Shown piece by piece: positions 1-24,344 of a DNA stretch of 64,000 nt (its first letter is position 1; each line of letters starts with the position of its first letter). This stretch comes from Cheilinus undulatus (taxonomy: Eukaryota; Chordata; Actinopteri; Labriformes; Labridae), in the NCBI RefSeq assembly GCF_018320785.1, contig NC_054884.1, positions 18,291,667 through 18,355,666 of the forward strand, written 5' to 3'. Below the pieces are notes generated by a model, which saw nothing but the letters and a program-made list of their open reading frames with translations, did not search any database and had not been told where the DNA came from. The position numbers and the translations under genes are program-made.

Positions 1-4640
<4,640 letters not shown>

Positions 4641-4945
4641 CATGGTTATGCATTTCTCCATGTCACCTTATTCTGCTGCTTCATTCATACCACATTTAAA
4701 ATGATTTTTCATAATGTGACTGTCAATGCAACGTAGCTTTGGAGACCTTGGATTGCTTTCTTTCTGCATCAAGCCATAAATTAAATCTGCCCTAAATATA
4801 GGTTAACAATCAGCTCTGATGCAAATATAGAAATGAAGATTAAACAGCCACAGAGGTCAACTGCATATTAAGTATAAATATAACTGCTACTAATGAGTTG
4901 AAAGCAAAAGAAATCCCATTGCACAGAATAAGAGCAATTGAATTC

Positions 4946-4951
4946 AATAAA
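4946..4951 (+). terminator. Polyadenylation signal AATAAA, gene 1
   Basis: AATAAA about 305 nt after the stop codon of gene 1, in CAATAAAGG context. It is the first canonical signal after the stop. The cleavage site is not visible. Confidence 0.5.
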
Positions 4952-5099
4952 GGTTTTACTTATTTGACTATAGATAAGTAAACTGTAACCTGTTTTTATT
5001 GCCAGATTTCACCCTCTTATTGTTAAGACCTGCTATATTAATGAGTTGTTGTTCAAACTGTATTAATGGATCAATATTTGTGAATTTAAACACGATTTA

Positions 5100-5945
5100 C
5101 CCAATTTGGTGACTGGCCAAACACATGGAGGAAAATATCAGAAATAATTATTGGAGTCACCAATCTGACCACCTGGTTAAGCTGCTGCTGCAGTGTTAAA
5201 ATCCCAAAACTCAGAGTCCCTTCACTCAATAACTGCCTTCTTTAGGCAACTCTTTTATTCTGATAACAACTATAATTTATTAGAAGATTAATGTATGACT
5301 TTCATTTTGTAAATTCACAGCATTTATCTTAGAGTATGAAAATTTCCATCTCTAGGCCTGATAATTTCTTCTTAAATGTGTCTTAAAGTACTGCTTGAAT
5401 GTAAATGTTTCTTTGATTAATCATTTATTAAACAAAATTGTTGAATGGCAGTTCTACTGAGCCTAAAATTTTCATTTGGGTGTCATGTCATCATATGTGC
5501 TATATTAACCCTTCAAGCCCTAAACTATTTTTTAACCATGTTGTCTCACCTGAACCTATTTGAACTGAAATCGTTGTGCTTCTTTGTAACAGCTATTTTT
5601 TTTGGCTATTTCTCAAACCAGTTTCTGACTGCATTGACACGGAGGCCCACACCACGGGCCTTCTGTCTCTCTTTCTCTCCATTATGAGCTATTTAGGCTG
5701 TCCACCAGGATCTGCACTGTAAGAGTTGAAAATTGAGTAGAAAGGAGTTTAGAGGCATGAATAGCCCCATTGGAATGGCACAACAGCTAGCTTCAAGAGG
5801 TAAGAAATAACAAGACAGATAAGTGATATTCAAGTAGATCAAGAGGGACAGTGAGAGAAGAAGAGGAGGAGGAAAAGAAAAATAAATTTTAGAAACGCAT
5901 ATATTTCAAAATATTTTTAAAATATTAAAAAATATTAATATAAAA
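5100..5945. other. Intergenic spacer downstream of gene 1
   Basis: Positions 5107-5203 match the 3' flank of gene 2 (23391-23487), the end of the duplicated segment. The stretch around 5630-5700 resembles part of a dispersed fish repeat found again near 14250. No convincing gene is present; the short open frames here have no family features. Confidence 0.5.
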
Positions 5946-5962
5946 GGTATATAATAATAATA

Positions 5963-6004
<42 letters not shown>
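5946..6004. repeat. (TAA)n microsatellite
   Basis: About 18 near-perfect TAA/ATA units with one interruption. It is simple sequence in a very AT-rich stretch. Confidence 0.9.
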
Positions 6005-6499
6005 ACATAATAATACAAAAATAAATGAAACTACAAGGGTCACATAGTTAAGACAGCAATACAGACTACTGGAGGCCTATAGCATAGATTTTCCGGACAC
6101 TGGGATTTCCCTGTAACCCAGCAATGAGGCTGATCTCACACATGCCCCCTTTTAAGGCTTACTATTAAAAAGTTCTCCCGAAATCCTCTATAAAGGTGAA
6201 AACTGTCAAATCTGCAACAAGTCATATCAATAAATCTAAGTCCACACAAAGAAGAAAGACTTTAACTTCCAAATTCAAATGAAAACTTGTATATTATTAC
6301 TGTCGGATGCGCGCAGGACGGAGGAACGTGCATAAAAGAGCACAGAGGAAGTCTGCTGGTGGTGCGTCTCTTCATTAAGTTCATTCATAGAGGTGTGCTG
6401 TCTTGTGTTCCAAGATAAGCTTCTGATGCTCTCGTTTTAACACATTTCTTCAGTCACTCCCTGCTGATGCTCACATACTCGTATTTGATGATGACTTTT

Positions 6500-6683
6500 T
6501 TTTTAAGATTTATTTTTGGGCTTTTTTGTGTCTTTATTAGAGAGAGAGGACAGTGGATAGAGTCGTAAACAGGGAAGAGAGCGGGGAGACACATGCAGGA
6601 ATTAGTGCCACAGGCCGGATTCGAACCCAGGTCGCCTGCGTACATGGTGCGTGCCTTAACCACTCGACTACCAGCGTGCCCCC
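6500..6683 (-). mobile_element. tRNA-derived SINE with target-site duplication
   Basis: On the minus strand the element begins with a tRNA-like head containing an A-box-like segment (TGGTAGTCGAGTGGTTAAGG) and a B box (GGTTCGAATCC), followed by an unrelated body and an A-rich tail. The direct repeat TGATGATGACTTTT flanks it at 6486-6499 and 6684-6697, the mark of a LINE-mediated insertion. A second, shorter copy of the same family is at 47537-47659. It is a SINE, not a functional tRNA gene, because the tRNA fold is not kept. Confidence 0.85.
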
Positions 6684-7235
6684 TGATGATGACTTTTGCG
6701 ATGCGCATCATCATCAATGAACCAAACACACACAGATCACATTTTGAAATAATGTAAAATTGAGTAAAACTTGTCCAAACGTGGGTGTTTTATTTGATCT
6801 TAAATGTACTAATGATACTGTCAAAAGGGCAGAAACAGAAAAGTGAAAGCAACAAACTGGCAGAGCAGAACGATTTGTGAGGGGGAGCTGCAGGTGTGGG
6901 GCAGGGCCAGTTTTAGCCGTTTGGAGGCCCAGGGCAGAGACCAATATGGGGACCCTCCCCCTTTAGCTAAAAGCAATAATAATGAGAGGAAAAAATAGAA
7001 AGCATAACTTTAAGTTAACAGAGTCACAGAACTACAGTAAATATCCAGATATGAAATATAAATACCCAAACAGACACCCGTGATTCATCAGCTCTTTGGA
7101 AAGCTTCTTATAGCTCTGTCAGCACATTCTGATGTTTAAAAGACTTTAGTCCAGGTGAAACGTACATAAATAAAAAAAATAAACAAGGTGCATCCCCCTT
7201 GTTAAAAAAAACCCCCGTCTATTGCACATTCAGAA

Positions 7236-7547
7236 AAATATTTTCCATGTGACTGTATTCTTTGTTCAAACAAACCAAACTAGAAGTCAGAGATCTTTCA
7301 TTGCTTAGTTAAGAACAGGAATCCCCAGCTGAACAGGAGACTGTGTAAACTTTGAATTAAAAAAAAAAGAGAGAGTTTTTACAGGGAAGGCAAATACAGC
7401 TGTTCAACTTCTGCCCTCTCATGCACGCTCATTCTTTATTCATTCTTCATGTCATTTATTTCAAACATCACATTTAGGGCAGCCACATCAAAATATTTTG
7501 TCCCAGATGAAGAATTAATCATTTAATATGTAGTGTGGCATTATACG
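7236..7547 (+). pseudogene. Relic protease-gene promoter without exons
   Basis: This block matches 24038-24344, the sequence directly upstream of gene 3, nearly base for base, including the motif CAGCCACATCAAAATATTTT. The match stops at 7547, where unrelated hAT-like sequence begins, and no signal exon follows. Sequence matching intron 1 of gene 3 resumes at 9141. I read this as the 5' end of a further array copy whose exon 1 was destroyed. Confidence 0.75.
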
Positions 7548-8530
7548 ATAGGGCTGCAACAACGAATCGATAAAATCAATAAAAATCGATAATTTAAAAA
7601 GTTGGAAACAAATTTATGTGTTGATTCGTTGTGTCGTGCGATTATGGTGTCAGTTAACATGAGCTGTTTACATCACATGCAGACAGCTGATAACTTTGGA
7701 TTGGTGTAGTACTTCTCTGATTATAATCCGGTGATTAGCGGAAAAATTAAGTAGATATATTCATCATCAACCGTGTCTCATGACGGAGATGAGACACTTT
7801 GTGTTCTAAATGTTCACTAAAACAGGGGAGAGGAGGAAAAGCTTGAGCTGCAGTCACATGGCTGTTGGGTGTGTGTGTGTATGTGTGTGTGTGTGAGACA
7901 GAGAGAGTTTGTGTGACCGTCTGTAAATGCAGGTCGGTCTGACAACAAGCGTCAACAAACTAATGTTAGCTTGGTGAATATGTGAGTGATAAATGTTTTT
8001 AAGTTATCATAATAATAACTTTAAGAGGCTGAGGCTAACCTGTGGCTTCTCTGGGATAAAATAATTGCAAGAGGACGTAGAGGACAGAGTCTGTCATTCA
8101 AATCATATCCTCAGGCTGTTGTCATTAGTATGATCATAAAGTGTTAATGTATGTTTGTAAGGAGGGAGGCAAAGTTATAACATGGAAAATATCATTTTAA
8201 TTTTTAGAAATAATTTATCATGTTTTTTGTGTTTATTCTGTGAAATGTTCAAGTTATTTGATTTAACAGAACTCCCAAAAGTTTTGTTTTAGTTTTTAGA
8301 ATAAAGACATTTAAAGTCAACATTATTTTGAAAGCTTTGGAATATCCATGTTAAATTTTTAAATAAAACTAAACCCAAAACCCCAAACTACTGACCAAAC
8401 ATTACATTTCAGAGATAGCTGATGCTATTTAAACCCTTAAAATCGTTCTGAAAGAAATACAGACTATAGACTTTTTTATTTCAGAACAATTTTTTATTCT
8501 TTAATGTTTTTTCTCCATAATAATCAACTA
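7548..8530. mobile_element. Probable hAT-like element remnant
   Basis: It begins with GGGCTGCAACAACGAATCGA, which resembles the ends of fish hAT transposons, exactly where the relic promoter match breaks off. The interior is non-coding. A right end is not clear; TAATCAACTA near 8520 may be a decayed counterpart. The boundary and class are tentative. Confidence 0.4.
7866..7894. repeat. (GT)n microsatellite
   Basis: GT dinucleotide run interrupted once by AT, followed by a short GA run. Confidence 0.85.
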
Positions 8531-8877
8531 CTTTAACACACAGCTGCTCACCTCCTTCCTCAGGGGTACTTGGGCTTGTTCAGGTGGGGCGGGGGGACTG
8601 ACAGATGGCTGCTGCTGCTGCTCTTGACGTGTCTTTTTGGAACATGCGTCATTTTTAACTGACTGAATATGAGCAGAGCAGCTTGCTAAACATTTGCCTG
8701 CGTTGAATATTTAACTAAAACAACAGTGAAGTGTATAAATCCAGAGTTTTCTCCAGAAATATGAGCTTATATAGGGAGAAAAGTGAGCTAGCTTATAAAG
8801 TATGTATAACATTAGAAATAGACAACAGGCTAATGTTCCAGAACTTTCCATCACATGAACAAAAAATTACCTTTATT

Positions 8878-9138
8878 ACCTCCGCCAAGGAGGTCATGTG
8901 ATCGGCAGGGTTAGTTAGTTAGTTAGTTAGTTAGTTTGTTAGCAACATAACTCAAAAAGTTATAGACGGATTTTGATGAAATTTTCAGGAAATGTCAGAA
9001 ATGGAATAAGGAAGAACTGATTAGATTTTGGGAGTGATCCAGATCACTGATTGGATCCAGGAATTTTTAAAAGGATTCTTTACTATGGGGAGATAGGGCT
9101 AATGGCGGAGCTCTGTGCTCTCTGAGTGCTTTTCTAGT
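8878..9138. repeat. Dispersed repeat headed by a CCTCCGCC hairpin
   Basis: It opens with ACCTCCGCCAAGGAGGT, a perfect short hairpin, then a GTTA tetranucleotide run (about 8910-8935), and ends with CTCTGAGTGCTTTTCTAGT. I recognise this layout as a common dispersed repeat of fish and other aquatic genomes; the class assignment is uncertain. No coding capacity. Confidence 0.55.
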
Positions 9139-9140
9139 GT

Positions 9141-9988
9141 TGAAGTGCTTGGACAGCAGCTTTTTAGTCCAGAAGAGTTTCTTCCACTAGTGTCCAGGAT
9201 CTTTCTCATGTAAGTCCTTAATCAACTATTAGGACGTTTTCACCATGGTTTAATCAACATTTGCCATTTTCAGCCAAGCTAACATGCTAACACTGCAAGA
9301 ACCAACACATCCAGCAGTGCCAAGACCCGCCCCTGTTGTTGGCCTCTGATTGGCCAACAACGTTGGTGAGGTTGAGACAAAGTGGATAGGCAGAGCTTAC
9401 TTGCATACAATTTATCAGTGATATCTAACTGGAAGGATGATGGACTGCAAGCACAACAAATTCCACGTGTGTATGTTACAGAGGTACAAAAAGTACATGA
9501 CTTTCGTAGTCACAGGTGGAAACTGTAAGTTGGAGGATTACTTCACTCATGGTGCTAATGCGTCTCACATCAAAAACAACAACAATTCAACAGAAACAAT
9601 ACCAAAAGAACCCCAGCAGTGATGACTGTACTCAAGGCAACATCTAAACACATCTAAATTCTGCCCAAGGGCATGATGGGAAACTTCGCCCACACATCAC
9701 CCCAGATTTAAATCAAGGTGGGCGGAGCCTAGATCAATTGATTGGAGTCCTCTCTCAATATGTGCTACTGTGTAGTCAACAGAGACAAGAAAGGTACCAA
9801 AGAAAACTACTTAATTACAGTAGTTTTAGTAAATGTAATTAGTTACTTTCCACCCCTGGTATGCTATTATTATGTTTTTAGTTCCTCATGGTCTGGCACA
9901 AGAAATCTGGAATGATGCCGGTGTAGTTTAAGCCCTGGCTATGACTGATTTAGAAAACCAGTACCAGTCTTGGCCCAGGGCCGTAACA
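9141..9988 (+). repeat. Duplicated intron-1-type segment (matches 26523-27370)
   Basis: This 848-bp stretch is almost identical to 26523-27370 in intron 1 of gene 3, and the two intervals have the same length. Both contain the same internal hAT-like MITE. With the promoter relic at 7236-7547 it marks the position of a lost array copy related to gene 3. The short open frame at 9437-9622 is not conserved as protein and is not called. Confidence 0.8.
9513..9858. mobile_element. hAT-like MITE, copy A
   Basis: The ends are CAGGTGGAAACTGTAAGTTG at the left and GTAATTAGTTACTTTCCACC plus CCTG at the right, imperfect inverted repeats of the CAGGGGTGGAAAGTAACTA type. It is 346 bp and non-coding. Related copies: 26895-27240 (same duplication), and diverged ones near 49868-50010 and 58828-59000. 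Confidence 0.6.
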
Positions 9989-10740
9989 AGAGGCAAGAAA
10001 TAAATGTTCATTTATGTATTTATTGAGATCATGCACTCTCACTCTCTTGTTGCTAGCTGCTGATAAGCCCTGTGGCTGTAGATTAACACTATGATCTATG
10101 TTACCTGTCTGTTTATTAGTTTGTTTTAGTTGAGTGAGACGTGTGCTGCACCATGCAGTTATGACTGCTGCCATCTGTTGGCGTTTTTGTTAACTGCATC
10201 ATAGTGGATGTATATTTTAAAAACTGACAATAATCTGTACTGATGCGTGTGTCAGCAAGGTCCACATGACAAAATATTGCTGTAATTGTCTATTTGGGTG
10301 CTACACCCTGTCACACAACAACTCCTTACTGTAACTGCAAATAAATAATGTGAAAAAGAAAAATGGCAAACAGAGATTGCTTGCTATTATCACACTCCAA
10401 TGTGGACGAACCAACATGGCGGATATTCCAGAAAGCATGACAACAAAAACACAGGCCTTATTACTCTAATGTAGCTGTTGGCTGCAGGGGTGCTGAAGGT
10501 ATTGTTCAAGGTGTGGGTGACTCCTTTGACTTTATCTGAAAAGTGGAAAAAATTAATAAGCAGAATTAAGAGTGTGGTCAAATAATGAACCTGAAAAGCA
10601 CATGGACATTTTTTACGATGTATTAATTGTTGAGATTAATGTTTCTGGTGTAGTGTTCTTTAAAAGAAGCCAGTGACTTATCATGTCAACAGGTATCAAG
10701 GAATATTTCCTGTAAGAGCAGTACAGCAGGAAATGACAGA

Positions 10741-10771
<31 letters not shown>

Positions 10772-10778
10772 CCACACA
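10741..10778. repeat. (TC)n(AC)n microsatellite
   Basis: A CT run passes directly into a CA run. Simple sequence only. Confidence 0.85.
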
Positions 10779-11877
10779 TGTCACACAATTTGCCTTGGTT
10801 GAACTTAGAGTCATTTGTCATTTGATATCCTGGAGACATTTCTCTTTGATTGACTCACCCTACCCTAAACAGCTGACAATAAAAACAATCTGTTATCTGC
10901 AGTGGAAAGTTTTACGTATGCTTAAAAACTGTTTTTCTGACTCATACATGCATGAACAAAGACTAATAATAACACTTATAATCCTTTATCTATACTTTAA
11001 AACACTTGGGAGGAAAAAAATATTGTGTTCTGTACTTTATGACTGCTATTCCTAAAGTCAGGTTACACTTTTCTTTAACTTCCCTTCCAGTGGACAAATT
11101 TAATATCATAGGTTGCCTTACTAGTGTGCAATAAGCCCCATATTTAAGCCTCTAAATTATTATTAAATTTTAACCTCTGTCCTGGCGCTGTAAGTTGGAT
11201 TTTAGACTTTTTAATGGCCAGATCCCAGTGTGTAGGGGTGAACGGCTTCCTGTCTGATGTGCTCTTCACTACCACTGGTTCTCCACAGATTTATCTTATA
11301 TATTCTGAACACTGATGACTACAGAAGTTTTTAACCAGGAGGACACACTCTGAGGTTTGTGAATGACACAGTCAGAGTGAGTTGTGATAGTGTCTTAATA
11401 AAGTAATGAAACATTTTTTTTAACCTAGATTAGTTTGAAACAATCTAGCCTTCGTGTTGAGTAAGACCCTATTGGTCAGCACCAGCTGTTCTGGGTCTTG
11501 AATGTTTGTGGATGCTTGGATGTACATTTATATTCCAATAAAGGCTATTGATAACATGCCTCTGAAGTTTGACTTTTTGCACCATTACAATACTTACAGG
11601 CAGCTAGTCATCAAACACATGTTTCTCAGTAGTACACATACATGGTTCTTGAATGTATTTGCATTGCACTAAAATGCGTTCATTTTCAATGGGCATAAAT
11701 GTGGCTGAAACAGGTGCACCCCAGATTTTCCAACATTAACAACATTATAGTCATTATAGCCTTTAGAAAAATGTCTTTTTGGGAGGTGGGGTAGTGCACT
11801 ATAGGCCCCTGAGGCCTAAGCTTTTTTCCTTGATAGAATTTTTTCCCCTTTACATTACTTTTACTTTTATACCCTTA
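10779..11877. other. Intergenic spacer, no gene seen
   Basis: AT-rich unique-looking sequence. Parts near 10800-11100 (with ACAATAAAAACAATCT) resemble 48860-49060 beyond gene 4, suggesting an old shared spacer. The open frame at 10795-11055 lacks any family signature. Confidence 0.45.
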
Positions 11878-13681
11878 CTCATTGAGTGCCAGCCCCTTTA
11901 AAAGATGGAAAGTGGCTTGTGCCAGCATTTTTGGCCATTCTGAGTCATCTTTCAAGACCCACAGAATATTTTGTACTGTGACTCTGAAAACACCAAATAG
12001 CTCAAATGAAAGAAGAAACTCCATGTCATCATGGGAAAAAAAATGTTTGTTTGCACCTTGTTCCGTTCTTGATTTATCTGAAGTTGAATATTGGCTAGTT
12101 TCACCAAAAGACCACTTTTTTTCTAGAAAGCTCAAAAAAATGCCTTTTTGTGAAAGAAAGTCTGTCAAGCAAAACAATGATTTGAATGTTATAATTTTGT
12201 CTTCAACAACATAAAAGATATCTGAAAATTGTATTACAAATGTTATTTTATTGTAAAATAAATAACAGTGCTTCCAGTCACTGTCATGCCTTTCACCCTC
12301 TGGAACTGGACGGCCTCCACGGGACCCCCCTATACGCCCACGCCCTCTCCTGCTTGCATGTCCCCTGGCACTACCTGTAAATTATAGAAGTAATATAATA
12401 GCTATATAATATGTTTTATATACAGTGCTTAACAAATTTATTAGACCACCTGTCACATTTGTCTCAAAGACCATCCAGCATCATGAAGTGCTTTAATGCG
12501 GACTCTTTCATTTTCAGTGAGCTCTCCACGTTTTACCATTTTGAACAGGAATGAGGGATTTCAAACTGAATTCACCCAAATTTGAGCTGCCTCACTGGAC
12601 TTCTCTGAGAAGTCAGAAATTAATCACTTATAACATTCAACCACTAAAACTCATTTTTCTGTTCAGGAATGCAAGTGAATAACTATAATTTGGCATATTA
12701 ATCAAGAAATATTAATGTGCTTTACTATTTTTTCAGTTTTTTTGTATATCCGTAAATTTGAACATTCATGGATAACAATAATAATTATATTTTAGCATTA
12801 AAAATATCATTTGGGTTAAAGAGTTTCTACATATTGGTGTATTAACCATTGCAGAAACATAAAAAATGATTTTGGTAATCACCAATGCTGTTAATTTAGG
12901 GCAGCTGTGGCATAAACCTTTCTTTGGTTAGGGTTAGGGTGGTCTAATAAATTTGTAAAGCACTGTATGTAATGTATAATCTATAATATAGATTTTTTTG
13001 TTCTAACCTCTTTTTCTGCCAACAGATGGTATTGCAGAACTGCATGGGGCTTGCTCTTCTCTCAAGTCTGCTTCTGAAATCACAGGAGCATGAGTGATGG
13101 TTTCATTCAATAAATTTGGCTGAATCAGTGGGTTCCTAACGTTAACTTACCTCCACGACGGAGAACAAGATCCACTCCGTTCACTCGGCAGCCATTCTTT
13201 AGAGTCTGGGTCGGACAAGTCAGTCTCTGAAGTGTCATTGCTGTATGCATCCAGCTGGTGAGAGGCTGCCTTTTTCCTCCGATGCATGGGGGAGATCTCG
13301 TGGAGATCTCACGGCAGTCTTTAGCCTCTTGGCCGGCATAGGCAGATGAATGAAAGCGCCGATCCCTGGATTCACTGTCGTTAAGTTCAGTGTCAGTTTC
13401 AGTGAGTAAGCAGTTTCTTAGGCAAAAGTTTAAAGTTTCCTCCAGCTTCTATTTGAGAACTTTTAGCTTAGATTACCTCCGTAACAATTGCTCTGCTCTT
13501 TGACCCCAGGGTCTCCACCTCTGATCTCTGTGGCTTTGATCTACCGTCTCTTCTGACTGTAGTGTTCCGACTACGTATCCCAGAAGCCCCAAGATTACTC
13601 ACAGGGCGCTGAGAGCGCCTCCATGTGCCAGCCGCCAAAAAAACACTTTGCTGTATATATAGGTCAATGGCACTCAATGAG
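11878..13681. mobile_element. Candidate DNA transposon with 14-bp inverted ends
   Basis: The left end CTCATTGAGTGCCA (11878-11891) is the exact reverse complement of the right end TGGCACTCAATGAG (13668-13681). The interior near 13140-13390 reads on the minus strand as an acidic, Asp/Ser-rich fragment (SETDLSDPDSKEW), reminiscent of N-termini of some transposase proteins, but no long frame remains. A MITE (12421-12967) is nested in it. The superfamily is not certain. Confidence 0.55.
12421..12967. mobile_element. Tc1/mariner-type MITE, family M, copy 1
   Basis: Inverted ends TACAGTGCTTAACAAATTTA and TAAATTTGTAAAGCACTGTA flank 547 bp of non-coding DNA and border on TA. The same family occurs in opposite orientation at 31837-32293. 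It is nested in the larger 11878-13681 element, so it inserted later. Confidence 0.8.
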
Positions 13682-13684
13682 CTA

Positions 13685-15120
13685 AGTAGTTTTGAAACCA
13701 GTACTTTTACACTTTTACTTGAGTAAAAAGATTGAGTTGATACTTCAACTTCTACAGAAGTCTTTTTAAACCCTAGTATCTATACTTCTACCTGAGTAGC
13801 TCTGATTTGAGCTCCTCTCTGAAAGGAGATTCAGATGATCAAAGTTATTGTTTCATCATTCAAGCCTTTACACAACAAAACTTTAAAAAATGATCAAATA
13901 TAAAGCCTTTTATTTTTACAACAGAAGTCTAGAGATGTCTTTTAATGATGGTTTTTGCTTCATTTGACCTTTTATGTACTTTTGAATTTATGTATTTCAG
14001 TGTTGGGTCTGAGTTTGTGTGATCGTGTTTCTTATCTATCATGTTTTCTGCCTGGCCGCAAAGCAACATTTCCCTTTGGGGGAAACATGTGTAAACCAAA
14101 ACCATTTGTAATTGCAACAATTTTCTGGGAGAAATGGTGTATTTTCTGAAAAAATTCCAGGGGTGCCAATACTTTTGTCCATGACTGTAGCTGCAGCAGC
14201 AGTTTTGTCTGAACTGGACAACATGTCTTTATTAAAACAAACGCAGAGAGCAACACTGAGAGCTTTCTGTGTACCATTCAGTCTCCACAGAGAGAGAGAG
14301 GAGAAAAATGAAACTATATAAATTTAAGTCACCAGTAACAATAAATTCCATATAAATAAGGACGGTACCAGGTTTTATACAAAACAATATGTAAAATGTA
14401 GTCATTCTTTTGGTTTTATGGTTTATTTATTGTCCCCATGCTCCATTTACAGTTTGATTTATTTGGGAAAATTTTTGACAAAGCAGTGTTATTCATATTA
14501 TTAGCTGTCCCAGATGTATGTCAAATAGATTCATGTAATGGATATGAGTCGATCTGGCATGTCAGGTTAGCTGTTAACTGCTGACAGGGCTTTATGTTTG
14601 AAACTTTTGGGATCCTTCAATTCTCAACCCACAGACATAAGAGGCAGCACAATTATACACCCCAACAAATAAACACTCCACCAGGACACATTGTTCAGTC
14701 AGGCATTTCAACAGGCATCCCAGATGGGTGCGGTCAGCCATATAGGGTTTAACCCAGTCCTGTTAAAGCTGTATTAGTATATCTGTAGAAATAATTGACC
14801 ATGCAGTGGGAACACATTTAGAAAATGTTTGTTTTGGATTTATTAAAAAAGGTTTAAACCAAAATAAAATAACGCTTTACTATGTTATTGAATTTCATAT
14901 CAAATAAACCTAACAAGAAGTCAGGGAGCACTTCCTTTGGCTCTTGACATTGTAAGATTGATTTTTTCAGAAGAACAGAGACTGAACTGTGACTCAGGAA
15001 CATTTATGACTAATAAAGCACTGACAGAGAGGGTGGAGACAGCACCTGTTTGAGAGTTTTAAAAACAAGGTAAAGAAAGCTTTTCACCTTTTGTTTTCTT
15101 AGTGTTTGGAGCCTAAGAAG
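13685..15120. other. Spacer upstream of gene 2 with repeat debris
   Basis: Positions 13690-13815 hold the dispersed motif ACTTTTACTTGAGTAAAAAG and its variants. Positions 14190-14330 and 14520-14645 match parts of the repeat family seen at 45380-46268 (for example CTTCAATTCTCAACCCACAG). No gene is supported; overlapping open frames near 13929-14321 on both strands have no family features. Confidence 0.5.
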
Positions 15121-15138
15121 ATCACACACTAAATTTTC

Positions 15139-15390
15139 ATTCTTCATGCCATTCATTTAAAACAACAAAAAAAGTCACATGAAGGGGAGCCACATCAATG
15201 TATGTAGTTCACAAATAAAGAGAGATTTGACAAATTACATAATGTGCTGTATAATGCAGCAATAATCACTCATTCTTGATAAAGTGGACAGATATGAGGG
15301 TGAGGTATCCTGATAAACAGGTTTGAGTAGGGAGTGGGTGCTATATATACCTGCTGGGCTGAGGAAAAGCCAGAGGCAATATCGCATATA
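15139..15390 (+). promoter_or_regulatory. Promoter region of gene 2
   Basis: The block 15139-15203 (CATTCTTCATGCCATTCATT, AAAGTCACAT, GGGGAGCCACATCAAT) is conserved upstream of genes 3, 4 and 5 and in the relic at 7441-7500. A TATA-like TATATATA lies at 15342-15349, in the conserved context GGAGTGGGTGC, about 140 nt before the start codon. Conservation among copies while introns diverge suggests a shared promoter; the bound factors are unknown. Confidence 0.6.
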
Positions 15391-15489
15391 TTGAAGCACT
15401 TGGTGGACCCTTGTTTTTAAAAGTGCTGAACAAATAAATAACATACAATTGTTGTTATTACTAAAATACAGTGAGTGTGTACTGAGAGT

Positions 15490-23175
<7,686 letters not shown>

Positions 23176-23605
23176 CATGGTCATGCATTGCTCCATGTCA
23201 CCTTATTCTGCTGCTTCATTCATACCACATCTAAAATGATTTTTCATAATGTGACTGTCAATGCAGCGTAGCTTTGGAGAACTTGGATTGCTTTCTCAAT
23301 CAAACCATAGTTTAAATCTACCTTAAATATAGGTTAACAAGCAGCTCTGATGCAAATATGGAAATGAAGATTAAACAACCACAGAATTTTGGTGACTGGC
23401 CATTATCTATTACAAATACATGGAGGAAAATATCAGAAATAATTATTGGAGTCACCAATCTGATCACTTGGTTAAGCTGCTGCTGCAGTAAATGCTTGAT
23501 GCTTTCCACTAATGCTTGTGGAAGGACAGGGGGATCTCAGAACAGCCACACACAGCCACACTGCCAAATACAAATAACAGCAGTAAGTGCAAATTAATAA
23601 CTGCT

Positions 23606-23611
23606 AATAAA
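23606..23611 (+). terminator. Polyadenylation signal AATAAA, gene 2
   Basis: AATAAA about 430 nt after the stop codon. An ATTAAA at about 23371 is an alternative weaker signal. Which is used cannot be told from sequence. Confidence 0.4.
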
Positions 23612-24037
23612 GGAAAATATTTACAATGCAAATCATGTGTTTCTTGACTAAGTGGTCCTGACTGAAATAAACTTGTGTACAACTTCCAGGACAGACCAAT
23701 TTTCTTGTAGCACATGTTGCACTGTAAAGCCCTGTAAAGGTGCATTGTATAAAATGTATTTAAACTAAGCACAATTCAAGACTGTCCACTAAACAGAGCT
23801 TTAAATTGTTTTTGTGTCTCCTTCTTTGGGAAACTTGGGCTGGTTTCAAGGTTCAATAAAGAGGAAAAGTGAAAAATTAGCCTGTGGAATAATTTCACCA
23901 AAAATGTTGAATAAAAGGATCAAAAAGAAAGTTTTCAAAAGGAAGTGCAGAATTTTCCATGGGCTGTAGGGCTTCTCTGTTTTGTTGAGTCCAGTTTTAA
24001 ATGGTTTAAATACCCAAATTTGAACACACAAATAAAA

Positions 24038-24344
24038 GAATATTTTCCATGTGACTGTATTCTTTGTTCAAACAAACCAAACTAGAAGTCAGAGATCTTT
24101 CATTGCTCAGTTAAGAACAGGAATCCCCAGCTGAACAGGAGACTGTGTAAACTTTGAATTAAAAAAATTGCAAGTTTTAAAGGGAAGGCAAATACAGCTG
24201 TTCAACTTTTGTCCTCTCATGCACGCTCATTCTTTATTCATTCTTAATGTCATTTATTTCAAACATCACATTTAGGGCAGCCACATCAAAATATTTTGTC
24301 CCGGATGAAGAATTAATCATTAAATGTGTAGTGTGGCATTGTAC
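24038..24344 (+). promoter_or_regulatory. Promoter region of gene 3
   Basis: It contains the array-conserved block at 24239-24298 (CATTCTTAATGTCATTTATT, GGGCAGCCACATCAAA) and matches the relic at 7236-7547 throughout. The downstream segment that carries the TATA-like motif in gene 2 has diverged here (GGTGGATAGCATTTAGC), so the core promoter may be weakened. Confidence 0.5.

Noticed and set aside
6570..6683. A possible tRNA gene on the minus strand
   Set aside because: A and B boxes are present but the cloverleaf is not kept, a poly(A)-tailed body follows, and target-site duplications mark it as a SINE.
9437..9622. 62-codon open frame in the duplicated segment
   Set aside because: The partner copy near 26,820 does not keep it as protein, and it overlaps a hAT-like MITE.
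11882..12214. Paired 100-110 codon open frames on both strands
   Set aside because: They lie within a transposon-like element, have low-complexity composition and no recognisable domain.
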